Assembly (NCBI RefSeq): GCF_900116175.1
Contig: NZ_FPCH01000001.1
Location: 1,242,501-1,306,500 of the forward strand
Direction: 5' to 3'
DNA length: 64,000 bases
Origin: Hyphomicrobium facile
GTDB taxonomy: Bacteria; Pseudomonadota; Alphaproteobacteria; Rhizobiales; Hyphomicrobiaceae
The position numbers and the translations under genes were made by a program. The notes beneath the pieces are model-generated. The model saw only the letters and a list, made by a program, of their open reading frames with translations, was not told the origin of the DNA and did not search any database. Below, in pieces: positions 16,901 through 26,084 of the stretch (within the stretch, counting starts at the first letter, position 1; each line of letters opens with the position of its first letter).

Positions 16901-17472
16901 GCTTCGTCAGTGAAAGGAAATGCATAGAGTATGTCGTCCTGCGCAGTCTCCAGCCGTTCGCCATTCTCCAGCTCGTAGCGTTTCTGGTTGGCGCTGTTGC
17001 GCTTAATCTCGGCAATGAGTGCATTGAGAGCCGCGATGAATAGGTCGGGCAGGTCGGCGTCCTTCGCAACCGGCAGCGTCAGTTCTTGACTGAGCGTGCG
17101 CTGCCACGGTTCGGGTAAGCCGGATGTGCCTGGCGGCCTTATGCGTGTGAGGCTTGCCGGGCGTTTTTGGTCGTCGGGATGAAGATGGCTGTTGGTGGTA
17201 TCAGGGGAGCCCTCCGGCGCTAAGTTGCCATCCTGCTCGTCATCAGGTTCATCGCGGGATGGTCCAGGGGGTAGTTCAATAATTACATTATCGTCGGCCG
17301 CTGCCATCTCCTGAATGCGCTGGAGTACTTCAGCGTTCAGCTGCTTCGCACCTGCGGTGCTGCGGAAAGTTAGCTCCTCGCGAAGCTGCTCTAGGATGGC
17401 ATGCTCATGTCCGCGTTCTTCGTACAGCTTGCGTAGCTGAGCGATGCCAAATTGTATTAAAGGTCGCCGCAT
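13963..17472 (-). CDS. Large SF1 (Upf1/DNA2-like) helicase with PLD nuclease-like and zinc-ribbon domains
   Basis: 1169 residues from ATG 17472. The order is: acidic N-terminal region; Walker A GPPGCGKT at about residues 312-319; a long coiled coil (about 400-560) inserted in the helicase core; Walker B LVIIDEAS near 640; QYRMH, GTVHSYQGDE and VAISRAKHR motifs of superfamily 1B; a phospholipase-D type HQKICLIDNRIVWLGSLN block near residue 1030; and two C-terminal C4 zinc ribbons of topoisomerase type (CPECDS...CESECGW and CPKCKS...CTQYPKCDG). It is last in a minus-strand series of DUF6361, PLD and SF2 helicase genes. A nucleic-acid processing or defence role is likely; its substrate is unknown. 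Confidence 0.82.
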   Translation of the reverse strand: MRRPLIQFGIAQLRKLYEERGHEHAILEQLREELTFRSTAGAKQLNAEVLQRIQEMAAADDNVIIELPPGPSRDEPDDEQDGNLAPEGSPDTTNSHLHPDDQKRPASLTRIRPPGTSGLPEPWQRTLSQELTLPVAKDADLPDLFIAALNALIAEIKRNSANQKRYELENGERLETAQDDILYAFPFTDEAELFEEAQIELQAFGRRVEGTIVSISAGRLVLALREDLGAEIAKAILVIDTTALLAALVTKIEQVKKGEVSLNRDLADSIAGRNAHPTKPELIDAKPPKELNAAQQRAFAAASTAAVTWIWGPPGCGKTKTLAEIVRAVFESGRRILVCSNTNKAVDQVLYSICKALETDHPAMREGRVVRLGRIADKKLNDYADYVTIDGIVERRSQELRHRRAQVERALELLDARTLKSQRLIARFGKLDRAAAELAAARELLAKIASDAESAQRSHQRNAQRTTDFQAELEKRQKAFFTLLSRNEESITRDLAAAEAEHANIEAQMQAVRQRYETAKRVFDAAATDHDAMRNTLAGEDRTAAEEAIRIAADERSDFIAELRDIEAKIAAIRETIIKEARILGVTCTKAYLAVREIGQVDLVIIDEASMVLLPVAWFATGLAKDRVIVCGDFRQIPPIVPSEQQSIVDAIGTDAFTANGINENDPRIMMLNTQYRMHRTICQLIAEPMYAGKLGTAADRLEATDQVPPPFNQPLTIVDTSDLWPFESQNAFFSRFNLMNALLVRNIAFHFAKHGAIQEHEDLGICTPYSAQAKIIGKLLEGENLHDKVQVGTVHSYQGDERSTMLLDIPESHGGAWSLGQFVQGVPPKNVGARLINVAISRAKHRLIVLANLTYLDRKLPSTSLLRSVLFDMQGGGQVIRGSDVLALRPIERDLKGLLGQPPFEKMIETFGIFDEPTFELALEHDIREAKRSIVIFSGYVTPARVGKLGDLFRAKIADGLKIRCVTRPPQTNGSVPREQGSEALDMLEGIGVTVDCRAKIHQKICLIDNRIVWLGSLNALSHAGRSDETMTRAVNEGYAAAIAGHMSKRRMSTDKAASSVADAENPRCPECDSRSIYNDGRFGPYFACESECGWRANEKSLNGNSATRNAEDPDADSLPLLGPKCPKCKSPTALRTGRRGKFYGCTQYPKCDGTRQASSDGNERRRA

Positions 17473-17927
17473 TGATGCCCCCACTCAGCGGAATGAGTGG
17501 CGGATTAAGCCTCTGGCATCAAGCAACCGACCGATTTTCTTCGGTGACATGATTGAGGCAGCTACTTGCTGTGGCGGACCTGTGGCCGTTTGGCCTCAGA
17601 GAACTGTCGCCTTCGCCGATTACCGACTGGCTCTTCCTGGCCCTTACAGCGACGGCCTTCCGAAATGTTGGCAGTCCTTCAGGACCTCAAAGAGACCAAG
17701 CGATCTAAAGTCTGCTTTCTCGGTATTGCTGTCTCCTGATCGTGACCGTAATGGCGAGGAAGCGGAAGTCGCTCTTAGTCGACGATTAGCATCAATTTGG
17801 CTGCGCCGAACGGCCGCTGTTCGCCCCGAACCTGGCGAACTGAGCGGTTGCAAGTGGTACACACGTCGGAGCTTGGTACACATCAGGGCCATCACGTCAT
17901 TGTTGCTGCCCGCGTCATTCGCGTAAG
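17473..17927. other. Intergenic region between the two helicase genes
   Basis: 455 bases. Open frames exist on both strands but lack motifs and ribosome binding sites. It could hold a promoter for the 1169-residue helicase gene, which would make it a separate unit from the upstream three-gene operon. Confidence 0.4.
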
Positions 17928-20900
17928 CTAGGCTCTGACCCTCATCGGGCTGAGATTGATCTGCAGCTCAGCCACGATGGGCTCCCGCTCTTGTTCGGGG
18001 ATCTCTTTAAGCAGATAGGCGATCAAGTCCTCCTGCTGACTCTGACCAAACACCATCCGATAAATGGCCAGGGCTCGGCGCAAATCGTGCAACCTCGCGG
18101 CGTCACGACTGAAGGGGAGGGCCGGGACATGGCGCTCGATATGTGCGTCGCCGGCAAACAGCCAATAGGGTTCGAGGTCGTTGCGGCCTGGTCCTCGTTC
18201 GCGGGCGGCAATGTCGAAGGCCGTATGCCAGACGTCGGGGCCTGCAGCGCGTAATGCGGCTAGGCCATGCGCGGTTGCGACGTTCTTGCGGATCGCATGC
18301 CCCTTATAGCGGTGAACGCGCCCCTCACGTTGCTCTAGATCGACCGGGTTCGAGGGCAGGTTCCAATGTGTGATGGCGTGGCAGTAGTGATGAAAGTCCA
18401 GTCCTTCCTGGCCGACCGAAGTCGAGGCGAGGACGAACGGCCAGAATGGCGAGTTGAATGCGGCGCGAACGCGTTCTTTCCGGGTTACACCGGAGTCGTC
18501 GAGTGCGCCCGTCTCCTCGTCCGATTGCTGGTCGCCAAAGCGCATGGCAAAGCGGTTGCGAAGGCGTTCGGGCTTCACCTGCACAGATCGGGTGTAGGGT
18601 GGCGCGCTGATAGCATCGATGGTGATGTTGGCTGTGCGGATGGTCAGCGCTTCGATGATGGCGTTGGAGAGGGATCTCGCAACCTCTCCCGCCGATCGGT
18701 CGCTGGTCTCGGATCCTTCCTGGAGCAGGTGCGCATACTCATCGAGAACTGCCTGCAATCCTCCTGCATGCGCGTAGGCGAGTGCCATTTTCCAATAGGG
18801 CTCGTCCGTCATCACCGCACGGACGAGCTCGATCACCTCGGGATGATTGAAGAGCGACAGAAAGGCGTGGCCAACCCGGCCGGCCGCCTCACGCACACTC
18901 ACACCCTCCATGGAGCATCCACCACCTCTGCGACTAAACGCTCTGAGGGCTGCAGTGGCCGGCCCCGAAGATGCGGATAGCGCCAACACTTCACAGAGAT
19001 CGTCGGGCTTCCGGCCGAGCATCGTTGCTCCTGAACGCACAGCAGCGATCGTATCCCGCGCGAAGTGGACGTGGTCTGCCCAGCGGCCGTCGTCCTCGGC
19101 CTCGTCGTTCGACTTGCTCAATCCCCAGGTCTTAGCGAGCGCGGAGTTCGTCCACCACGCGCTGGAAGCGACCGAATATTGTGCCTCATCGAGCAGCATG
19201 GGGGCTAGCCAATACCATCGCTCGTCGGCAGGGCCTGCGTGGTCCGCGACAATCTCAAGTGTGGAGAGAAGCTCGGAAACTTTGCGCGCAAGCCGATCTC
19301 GCATCTCGGCAGCTGATACCACCTCTGCCGCAGCGAGGGCCAGAGGGTCACAGGCCGTTGCCAGTGTCAGAGAAGGATAGACGAGCAGCAGAAAAGGAAG
19401 ACCGGACGGACGGCCCGCAGAATAGCTGAATCGGAGGAGGCCACGTTGCTTCAGGCGATCGTCTTGCGTGACCTTGGAGCGCGGCGCCGTCGCCCGCATC
19501 ATCTGGCGTTCGGCTTCATAGGACAGCATCGATGCCAGGGCCCTCGGGACCATGTGCCATGCCGAGAAGACGAGGCGCTTGGTGACATTCTGCAATTCCG
19601 GCGCCGAGTATGGACCATCAAGATCGTAATGGCGCAGCGAGGGCGGCAACCAGAGCAGGCGCCACATGCCACGTCCCACGGTCTCCTCGACCAGCCCCCG
19701 CAGTCGCGCATTCGCGGGATCGATCTGTTGGTAGTTGGCGAGGCGTGCCGCGTCGATGAAGCAGTCGCCATGTCTGCGAACCAGCTCAATCAATTCGCGC
19801 TGCTGATCCCATGCCTTAAAGGACTTCTTGAGCTTGTAGTCGTCCATGAAGTTGAAGAGATAAGGCGATGATTTCCAGTACTCGACAATATCGCCCTCCT
19901 CGATCAGATCGGCAATCGCCTGGGCTCCAAGATAACCGCGAACATCGTGCTCCTTGAGCGGTACGTTCGGCGGGCTGACCTCCCGCAGCATCCGCGGACT
20001 GCCTGGAAAAGTGTTTCGCTCTGTTCGCGCGATCGTCCGCCGCAATCGCGCTTCGAGGGCCCTCACGGCGGTGGTCAGCTTGGACATTCCGTTCGGTTGC
20101 ATGACGTCGACGAGCGCGGCGCGATAGTCGGCGAGCAGCTCCTCGATCTCGTCCGACGTCCCATTCTCCAGAAAGCGGAGCGTGGACAAAAAATCACTGT
20201 AATGGTCGTCGCCGGTCTCGTGATGCAACGACAGGGCGCGGTAGGGCGTCGCGGACAGAAGCAGGACCCTGGCGCCGAGCTCCTGATTGGACTGAAACAA
20301 ATCCCGCGCGAGGTCGCCCGCCTCATTGTCGTCTTTGAGCAGATGGCTGAAGCGCTGGAATTCATCGAGAATGATCAGGTCTGGTCGTATGGAAGTCAGG
20401 CAAACCCTGGCCAGCAGCTGCCTCATGTCCCCAAGCCAGCGCGTGCGCTCCTGGGCCTCCTCCACCGTCGGTCGCGAGTTGCTGCGGGCAAAGACTTCGC
20501 AAAGTGCGTCGAAGCGCCGCTTGAGATCAGCTGCTTTTCGTTTCCGATCTTGAGCGATGGACTGCTCGAGTGTCGTAGTAAAGTGCGTCCTGATCTCGGG
20601 ATTCACTCGGTCATGATCGAAGCGAGCCAAGTGAGCCTGGAACCTGTCTGCCCCAGCCTGATTGCGCAGGACATGGAGCGCCGCCTTGCGCCCATTGAAT
20701 TGCCAAACCTCATCGAGCAGCGCGTACAGCAGCACACGCTCGTCGTAGCGGCCTCCGCCCTTGGATTGCTCGAACGAGGTGGAGGGGGTGAGCGCGATAA
20801 AATTGACCCGATTGGCTGCCATCATCTTCAACTCGAGCGGCAGCAGCGTCAAACGCGTGGCCTGCGCCGCATCGGCAAGCTGTGGGATGCGCATCCGCTT

Positions 20901-21152
20901 AATGTTCTGCCGTGCGATGTCGGCGTTCGAGCAGACATAGAGAATGTTAATCTGGTGCTGGGTCCGGCTCAGATGGGAGATCGCCTTCGCGATCACGCCT
21001 TTGGCGATCAGGGTCTTGCCCAGCCCGACCTCGTCGGCAACGAGAAAGCGAGCGCTCGAGCCTTCCTCGTAGAGGCGCGCGAAAGCGTAGTCGACCGTTG
21101 CCCGCTGAAAGTCCTTCAGTTTTGCCAATGTGGAGGCGGGGTCGTGCCACAT
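17928..21152 (-). CDS. SF2/SNF2-type helicase
   Basis: 1074 residues. ATG 21152 lies two bases after the PLD gene stop and behind GAGGAA, which is a better start than the longer frame to 21200. ADEVGLGKTLIAKGV near residue 39 is the ATP-binding loop, LIILDEFQRF the DEAD-box equivalent, LLLSATPYR motif III, and STSVGQEGLDFHHY...WNLPSNPVDLEQREGRVHRYKGH motifs V-VI. This pattern is typical of SNF2-like translocases in defence systems. Forms one operon with the PLD and DUF6361 genes (overlap or two-base spacing). Confidence 0.88.
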   Translation of the reverse strand: MWHDPASTLAKLKDFQRATVDYAFARLYEEGSSARFLVADEVGLGKTLIAKGVIAKAISHLSRTQHQINILYVCSNADIARQNIKRMRIPQLADAAQATRLTLLPLELKMMAANRVNFIALTPSTSFEQSKGGGRYDERVLLYALLDEVWQFNGRKAALHVLRNQAGADRFQAHLARFDHDRVNPEIRTHFTTTLEQSIAQDRKRKAADLKRRFDALCEVFARSNSRPTVEEAQERTRWLGDMRQLLARVCLTSIRPDLIILDEFQRFSHLLKDDNEAGDLARDLFQSNQELGARVLLLSATPYRALSLHHETGDDHYSDFLSTLRFLENGTSDEIEELLADYRAALVDVMQPNGMSKLTTAVRALEARLRRTIARTERNTFPGSPRMLREVSPPNVPLKEHDVRGYLGAQAIADLIEEGDIVEYWKSSPYLFNFMDDYKLKKSFKAWDQQRELIELVRRHGDCFIDAARLANYQQIDPANARLRGLVEETVGRGMWRLLWLPPSLRHYDLDGPYSAPELQNVTKRLVFSAWHMVPRALASMLSYEAERQMMRATAPRSKVTQDDRLKQRGLLRFSYSAGRPSGLPFLLLVYPSLTLATACDPLALAAAEVVSAAEMRDRLARKVSELLSTLEIVADHAGPADERWYWLAPMLLDEAQYSVASSAWWTNSALAKTWGLSKSNDEAEDDGRWADHVHFARDTIAAVRSGATMLGRKPDDLCEVLALSASSGPATAALRAFSRRGGGCSMEGVSVREAAGRVGHAFLSLFNHPEVIELVRAVMTDEPYWKMALAYAHAGGLQAVLDEYAHLLQEGSETSDRSAGEVARSLSNAIIEALTIRTANITIDAISAPPYTRSVQVKPERLRNRFAMRFGDQQSDEETGALDDSGVTRKERVRAAFNSPFWPFVLASTSVGQEGLDFHHYCHAITHWNLPSNPVDLEQREGRVHRYKGHAIRKNVATAHGLAALRAAGPDVWHTAFDIAARERGPGRNDLEPYWLFAGDAHIERHVPALPFSRDAARLHDLRRALAIYRMVFGQSQQEDLIAYLLKEIPEQEREPIVAELQINLSPMRVRA

Positions 21153-21154
21153 GA

Positions 21155-22993
21155 TTATGTATTCCTCGCACGCTCGGCCGTCTGCCAGATTGGCTCCCAA
21201 ATCTGATTGAACTCGGCGCTGAGCAGTGCAGAGCTGGTGCTTTCCCGACGCAGCACGTCGATCACGGAGTTCACGCGTTCCAATTGATCCGGCGATCTGT
21301 GCAGTGCACGAAGCATGGTTTCAACCAACCGGGTCTCCGCCATCGTCTTGGACGACTGGGCACCGGTGCCATCCCGGATCAGTTGCTGAATATGATGCGA
21401 CGAGAGCTCGCCCCCGTCGCCAGCGGCCAAGAGGAACAGGATGTAGCGCAACAGCTGCTCTCGACTACTGATCATCGATCGCAGTACGCGATCCTGCCGA
21501 TCCTCCGGTGCGCCCTCCATGGGCAGATCGAGCACGAACTCGCAGGTCATCGGCTTACCGTTGAGTTTGGCTGTGATCTCGATGCCGAGCAGCGGCGTCA
21601 AACCTTCGAAGGAGACAGCGCGGAATGAAAGTGGAGCGCTCAAGTCCAGGGCACGATCAGGCGGTAGTGTGATCAACCGCGCCTTAGCGTCGATCTCGTT
21701 CGGGAGGATGGACGGCGCTTTCCAGACAATCGCAACGTCGAACCGATCCGGCTCTTGTCCGGTGGCGACGACGACGCGACCACCAGCGACTGAGATTGCT
21801 CGTTTGGCGACACGAACAAGATCGTCAAATTGTCGAAGGGCAGGATCGGGTGCAACGCTGACAGTCGCAGCCTCGTAGGGCTTCAAAAGATCAGCGAATA
21901 GCAACTCGCCCTGCACCTGACGCAGCAGAACATCAACGCCGACGTCGCTGCGCGGCCCCGTCAATTGGACCATGAACTCCACATTATGCCGGAGCGCATG
22001 GTTCGTGGCGTTAAACGATCCGCTGAAGACGTGACTTTCCCAGCCCTGGTCCCTGACGAAAACCTTGGCGTGAAGCCCTTCGAGGGACTCTAAGACCTCT
22101 TCGCGCGGCAGCGTGTCGTCTTCCGATTCCGATTGGAGATCGGGGAGGAGCTGAAAGGCGCTTTTGCACGCCTGCAAGGTCGATGGCGGCAACTCCTGCA
22201 AAGCCTCGAGCCGGGAGACGACGTGCGTTTCCGATGAGAGGTCTTGGAAACCCTTGACGACATCGTTGGAGAGGAACGGTGCGATGATCAGGGATTTGCG
22301 GGCGGCTTGCTCGAATGCCCGCGTCGGTAGGCCCTCAAGCCCGCCGGTCCAGAACGCAAGCGCCTTGAAGGGCTTGGGAACGTCAAATCTCACGCGTCGC
22401 AACTCATCCGACAGCCGCGCTACTCCCGCTGCGTGGGCCCGTGTGAGCGGTCGGAGCGCGAGTTCGGGAAGTGCCCCGATCAAGTCCGCCAAGGGGTGGT
22501 TGGCCGCAAACGCGAGTTCTCGCTCGGTCAACACGCCATCCAGAATGACTGCGGTGTCCCATGACCGATCGAACGTGAGGTTTCTGCTGAGGCAAAGCAC
22601 GCGGTACCGAACGCTCGCGTCCCCCTCCTGAAAACGCAGAGCCCAAACTTTGGGATGGAACACGCCCTGCTCATCCGGGGGCTGAACGCCATAGATTGAT
22701 TGTTCGAGGAAGGTGACGAGGGGTGGATACTTGGCTGGCAGACGGATCTGGCCGGACTGGCAGAACACCGCATACTTGTCGCCATAGCGGCGCAGGGCCT
22801 CGAGCAAAGCCAACGGATCTGCGGCAAGCTCTCCGTCGGGCTTTTGCCAGTCGCAGAACGCAAACGACAGCGGCAACAGCAAGGCGCTGACGAGATCGAG
22901 GGAGAAGGTCGTCCCAACGGCAAAATCCAAGCAGCATCCGACCGGCGGCCGCAACAACTCGATAAGATGCTCACGATCCCCCGGCTTAAGCAT
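21155..22993 (-). CDS. Phospholipase D-like (double HKD) protein
   Basis: 612 residues starting at ATG 22993, behind GGAGG at ideal spacing, and overlapping the DUF6361 stop by eight bases. Two half-sites typical of PLD-fold nucleases are present: FHPKVWALRF...LSRNLTF near residue 130-160, and LHAKVFVRD...VFSGSFNATNHAL...NVEF near residue 310-345. Family members in such operons are predicted nucleases rather than lipases. Coupled upstream to DUF6361 and downstream to the SF2 helicase. Confidence 0.82.
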   Translation of the reverse strand: MLKPGDREHLIELLRPPVGCCLDFAVGTTFSLDLVSALLLPLSFAFCDWQKPDGELAADPLALLEALRRYGDKYAVFCQSGQIRLPAKYPPLVTFLEQSIYGVQPPDEQGVFHPKVWALRFQEGDASVRYRVLCLSRNLTFDRSWDTAVILDGVLTERELAFAANHPLADLIGALPELALRPLTRAHAAGVARLSDELRRVRFDVPKPFKALAFWTGGLEGLPTRAFEQAARKSLIIAPFLSNDVVKGFQDLSSETHVVSRLEALQELPPSTLQACKSAFQLLPDLQSESEDDTLPREEVLESLEGLHAKVFVRDQGWESHVFSGSFNATNHALRHNVEFMVQLTGPRSDVGVDVLLRQVQGELLFADLLKPYEAATVSVAPDPALRQFDDLVRVAKRAISVAGGRVVVATGQEPDRFDVAIVWKAPSILPNEIDAKARLITLPPDRALDLSAPLSFRAVSFEGLTPLLGIEITAKLNGKPMTCEFVLDLPMEGAPEDRQDRVLRSMISSREQLLRYILFLLAAGDGGELSSHHIQQLIRDGTGAQSSKTMAETRLVETMLRALHRSPDQLERVNSVIDVLRRESTSSALLSAEFNQIWEPIWQTAERARNT

Positions 22994-24209
22994 CGCCGCC
23001 TCCAAGGCCATCGAAGATATCGCCGATCAAAATCTGAGAAATCCGCCAGCGGTAGTCGAGCGGAGCAATCCCACTGTCCCCGCCCCAGAGTTCGCTGGCT
23101 CGCGGGTTATTGATCCGGGCCAACTGCTTTTTGATTTGGCGCTCACGGTACGTGACGAGATTGCGCGCTACTTCCGAGTGGGCAATATCGCGTGGGCCAG
23201 CATCGAGCACAAGCTGCCACCATTCGTTGACGAAACTTCGTGTGTTTGGCGTGATGCGCGCATTCTGGTCGAGGACCACTGTCCAAAACTCCCCGTTTTT
23301 CCAATGTTCGAGCGACTGCCGACGCTCGGCGATCAAGTCGCTCCATTCCCTGAGGAGTAGGCAGTAGCGGTCCCGACGCGTGTCGTTATTTGTCTGTTCG
23401 GCCAGGATGAGATTGTAGAGCAGGGGTGCCCCGTGCATCAGCGCTGAGAAGTTTCGGGCATGGTCGAGCTGAACCGACAGCTTGCCGTTGAGGCGCTGGT
23501 AATACGGATGCTCCCAGGCAAACGTCATGTCATCTTCCCGCTTGCCGTGCCGGACCAAAGCGGCAAGCAAAGATCCCGAGCAGCCTGGGCTGAGGGTGAT
23601 TCGCTCGGCGAGGTATTTCGCCTCGCGTCGGCTCAGACGCAGAGAGCACGTCGTCAGGAAGCCGGGCGGAGGCGAGATCAGCCCACCATGCCAGTTGGGG
23701 GCGATTAGGTCATCGTGCTCGCTTCCGCGCTCGGACAGGCGCCCGGCGTGACGCGCTTGACCTTGATAATACCGATCGAGGCTACGGTAGTATTGAGTTT
23801 GAGACCCTATGAATGAGCGGATGCCCCAAACGCCGAGGCCCTGCCAATAGACGCTACTGGCCAGTCGCTTCAGGTTGCTGCGGGCGAGTCGGCCGATATT
23901 GCCCGCGTTGTCATTCGAAGCCTCGATGTGCTCGATTAAGTCGATTTCGGTGTTGCGTCCGCGGGCCTCGATCTGAGCTGAGGAAACCCGACGCCCCTCG
24001 AGATGTTGATAGATCCAGGGGATGAGCAGAAAGTAGCGCGCGCGCGTCATGATCGTCGACGTGCCGGGAAACAGCATGTCGGCGAAGGCATCGCGGATGG
24101 AGCCTATCCCGAGCTCGTCGACCGTCTCCGACTCCCGGAAGAGCTCGATGACGTCGAGCATCTTGCGACGCTCACGCTCCGAGTAGTCAAGCCAGACGAA
24201 TGATGACAT
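22986..24209 (-). CDS. DUF6361-type protein
   Basis: 407 residues beginning SSFVWLDYSERERRK, with TRARYFLLIPWIYQHLE near residue 57, the combination that marks the uncharacterised DUF6361 family as I recall it. No catalytic motif is apparent. It heads the operon DUF6361-PLD-SF2 helicase, an arrangement I associate with defence islands but cannot match to a named system. The ribosome binding site is weak. Role unknown. Confidence 0.65.
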   Translation of the reverse strand: MSSFVWLDYSERERRKMLDVIELFRESETVDELGIGSIRDAFADMLFPGTSTIMTRARYFLLIPWIYQHLEGRRVSSAQIEARGRNTEIDLIEHIEASNDNAGNIGRLARSNLKRLASSVYWQGLGVWGIRSFIGSQTQYYRSLDRYYQGQARHAGRLSERGSEHDDLIAPNWHGGLISPPPGFLTTCSLRLSRREAKYLAERITLSPGCSGSLLAALVRHGKREDDMTFAWEHPYYQRLNGKLSVQLDHARNFSALMHGAPLLYNLILAEQTNNDTRRDRYCLLLREWSDLIAERRQSLEHWKNGEFWTVVLDQNARITPNTRSFVNEWWQLVLDAGPRDIAHSEVARNLVTYRERQIKKQLARINNPRASELWGGDSGIAPLDYRWRISQILIGDIFDGLGGGDA

Positions 24210-24494
24210 TCAGGTAGTGCTCCGACTAAGCGTGATGTGGGTGCAGGTTCTGAGAGATGGTTTGTAGCCTACCCACGGCTGCGCCAATCCACACCGGGCA
24301 CCAGCGAGCGATTTGTGGATTGATTACACCAGAGAACTTGTTCTGCGGCTTCTACTGCACTTGATGTGGACCAGCGGAGGAAGCCGGTTCCCCGTTGGCC
24401 GCATCTCTGGGCTTTTGGCCCCGGTCCGGAATCCATTCAGATGCGGTCGACCGGAAGCCCGTTGGCCAGCACGAGGCGCAAGCCACTCGTGTTC
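24210..24494. other. Intergenic region, probable promoter of the DUF6361 operon
   Basis: 285 bases without a supported gene between two minus-strand units. No clear promoter boxes were recognised by eye. Confidence 0.35.
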
Positions 24495-25904
24495 TCATCC
24501 AGTATCTGAAGGGCCATTTTCCTTGAGTTCCGCAAACTTGACCGCCATCGTCGGGTTGTCCCGAGTCAGCTTCTTGATCGTAACGTCCTGCGCCTTGTCG
24601 TTGGCAAGACGAAGGTTCCGATCGGCGCCAATCAGGGCTTCCCTCGTCTTCTGTAGGTGGTCGATCGACTTGTCGATCTCATCGATCGCCGTTTGGAAAC
24701 GCCTGGACGCGAGGTCAAAGTTCTTCGCGAAGCCAGTCTTGAACGTCTCGAGTTGGGTCTCGAATTGAGTGATGTCTATATTCTGCGCCTTAACGAGTGC
24801 CAGCTCCGACTTGTACTTGAGGGAGTTTAGTCCCGCATTCCGCAGAAGCGTGATGATTGGAAGAAAGAACTGCGGTCGGACGATGTACATCTTCGGGTAG
24901 CGGTGAAACACATCGACGATCCCGGTGTTGTAAAGCTCACTATCGGGTTCGAGCAGGGATACTAAAACCGCGTACTCGCACCCCTTCTCTGTACGATCCC
25001 GGTCGAGTTCCTTTAGGAAGTCCTCGTTCTTATTCTTCGTCGCGGTGCGATCACTCTCGTTCTTCATCTCAAACATGACCGAGATGATCTCATTGCCAGA
25101 CTCATCTGAGTCGCGAAAGATGTAGTCGCCCTTGCTGCCAGACCGCGCATCGTTATCCTTCTCGAAATATGCCCTCGGAAACGCCATCGCGCGAATGCGG
25201 TTGAACTCAGTCTCGCAGTGCTGCTCAAGGGTTTCGCCGACCATCTTCGTCGACAGGCGAGCCTTCATCTCCCGCAGGCGCTCGATCGCGTCGTCGCGAT
25301 CCTTGATCTGGGTTTCGTACTTATCCTTGAGCGCGTTCTCTGAAAGTTGCTTCTCAAGCTTTGCTAGCTCAACGTCGCTCTTAAGTTCGTCGCGCTCCCT
25401 TTCAACCGCATTGATCGCTTCTGTTATCGCAAGTTTGTGAGCCACTTCGTTGGCGGCGAGTTGAGCCTTAAGGTCTTGGATTTCGCTATCTTTGGCGGTG
25501 GCCGCTTTTTGTAGCTCGTTCGCCGACCTCGCCTCACTTAACTCTAAAGCAGCTTTCTTATCCTGCTCAGCTTGCGCAAGTTCGCTGGCCAGCGAGTCAC
25601 GCTCTTTTTCGACTGCGCTTACCGCTTGGGTGACGGCGAGCCGGCGTTCAACCTCTCCAGCATCGAGCTGCGACTTCAATTCTTGTATCTTAGTGTCCTT
25701 GGCTGCAGTCGAACTCTGCAATTCGCCGGTGAATTTCGTCTGCGCAAGTTCGATGGCGGACTGCTTGTCGCGCTCGGCCAGTTCGAGCCGCTCGTGCAGC
25801 TGCTTCTCGAACTCGCTATTGTGGACTTGCTTCAGGATGTCCGCATACCCGGCTTCGTCGATCTTGAATGCCTTACTGCAGTGGGGGCAGATGATTTCGT
25901 GCAT
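24495..25904 (-). CDS. DUF2130 family protein with long coiled coil
   Basis: 469 residues. The N-terminus [22 protein letters not shown] is the zinc-finger-like start seen in DUF2130 proteins. Residues about 30-230 are a heptad-rich coiled coil with internal near-repeats ([41 protein letters not shown]). The C-terminal domain has [10 protein letters not shown] and [28 protein letters not shown], which is reminiscent of a restriction-endonuclease-like fold (D, ExK). It stands between the two larger cargo blocks with gaps on both sides. Function unknown; nuclease activity is inference. Confidence 0.75.
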   Translation of the reverse strand: MHEIICPHCSKAFKIDEAGYADILKQVHNSEFEKQLHERLELAERDKQSAIELAQTKFTGELQSSTAAKDTKIQELKSQLDAGEVERRLAVTQAVSAVEKERDSLASELAQAEQDKKAALELSEARSANELQKAATAKDSEIQDLKAQLAANEVAHKLAITEAINAVERERDELKSDVELAKLEKQLSENALKDKYETQIKDRDDAIERLREMKARLSTKMVGETLEQHCETEFNRIRAMAFPRAYFEKDNDARSGSKGDYIFRDSDESGNEIISVMFEMKNESDRTATKNKNEDFLKELDRDRTEKGCEYAVLVSLLEPDSELYNTGIVDVFHRYPKMYIVRPQFFLPIITLLRNAGLNSLKYKSELALVKAQNIDITQFETQLETFKTGFAKNFDLASRRFQTAIDEIDKSIDHLQKTREALIGADRNLRLANDKAQDVTIKKLTRDNPTMAVKFAELKENGPSDTG

Positions 25905-26084
25905 AACGAATTACCCTTTCCAAAACCGGAAGTGTATCGGCCTGTTTTCATTCTTCAGTCTGCGACGCTGCTGCGCTCGCCGGACGTTCGTGACCTGCTT
26001 TTCAACAGGGTTATTGTGGTGTTCAATCCAGCCTCAAGAGCGTTGACGCAGATATCAGGCGATCAATGCTTACGGCCTTTTTCG

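Noticed and set aside
17444-17926. A 160-codon plus-strand frame between the two helicase genes
   Set aside because: No ribosome binding site, no motif, unlikely amino-acid composition, and it overlaps the start of the minus-strand helicase gene.
17928-24209. Calling the helicase-PLD operon DISARM, Dpd or BREX
   Set aside because: The required partners (DUF1998 protein, methyltransferases, DpdA, PglZ) are absent.
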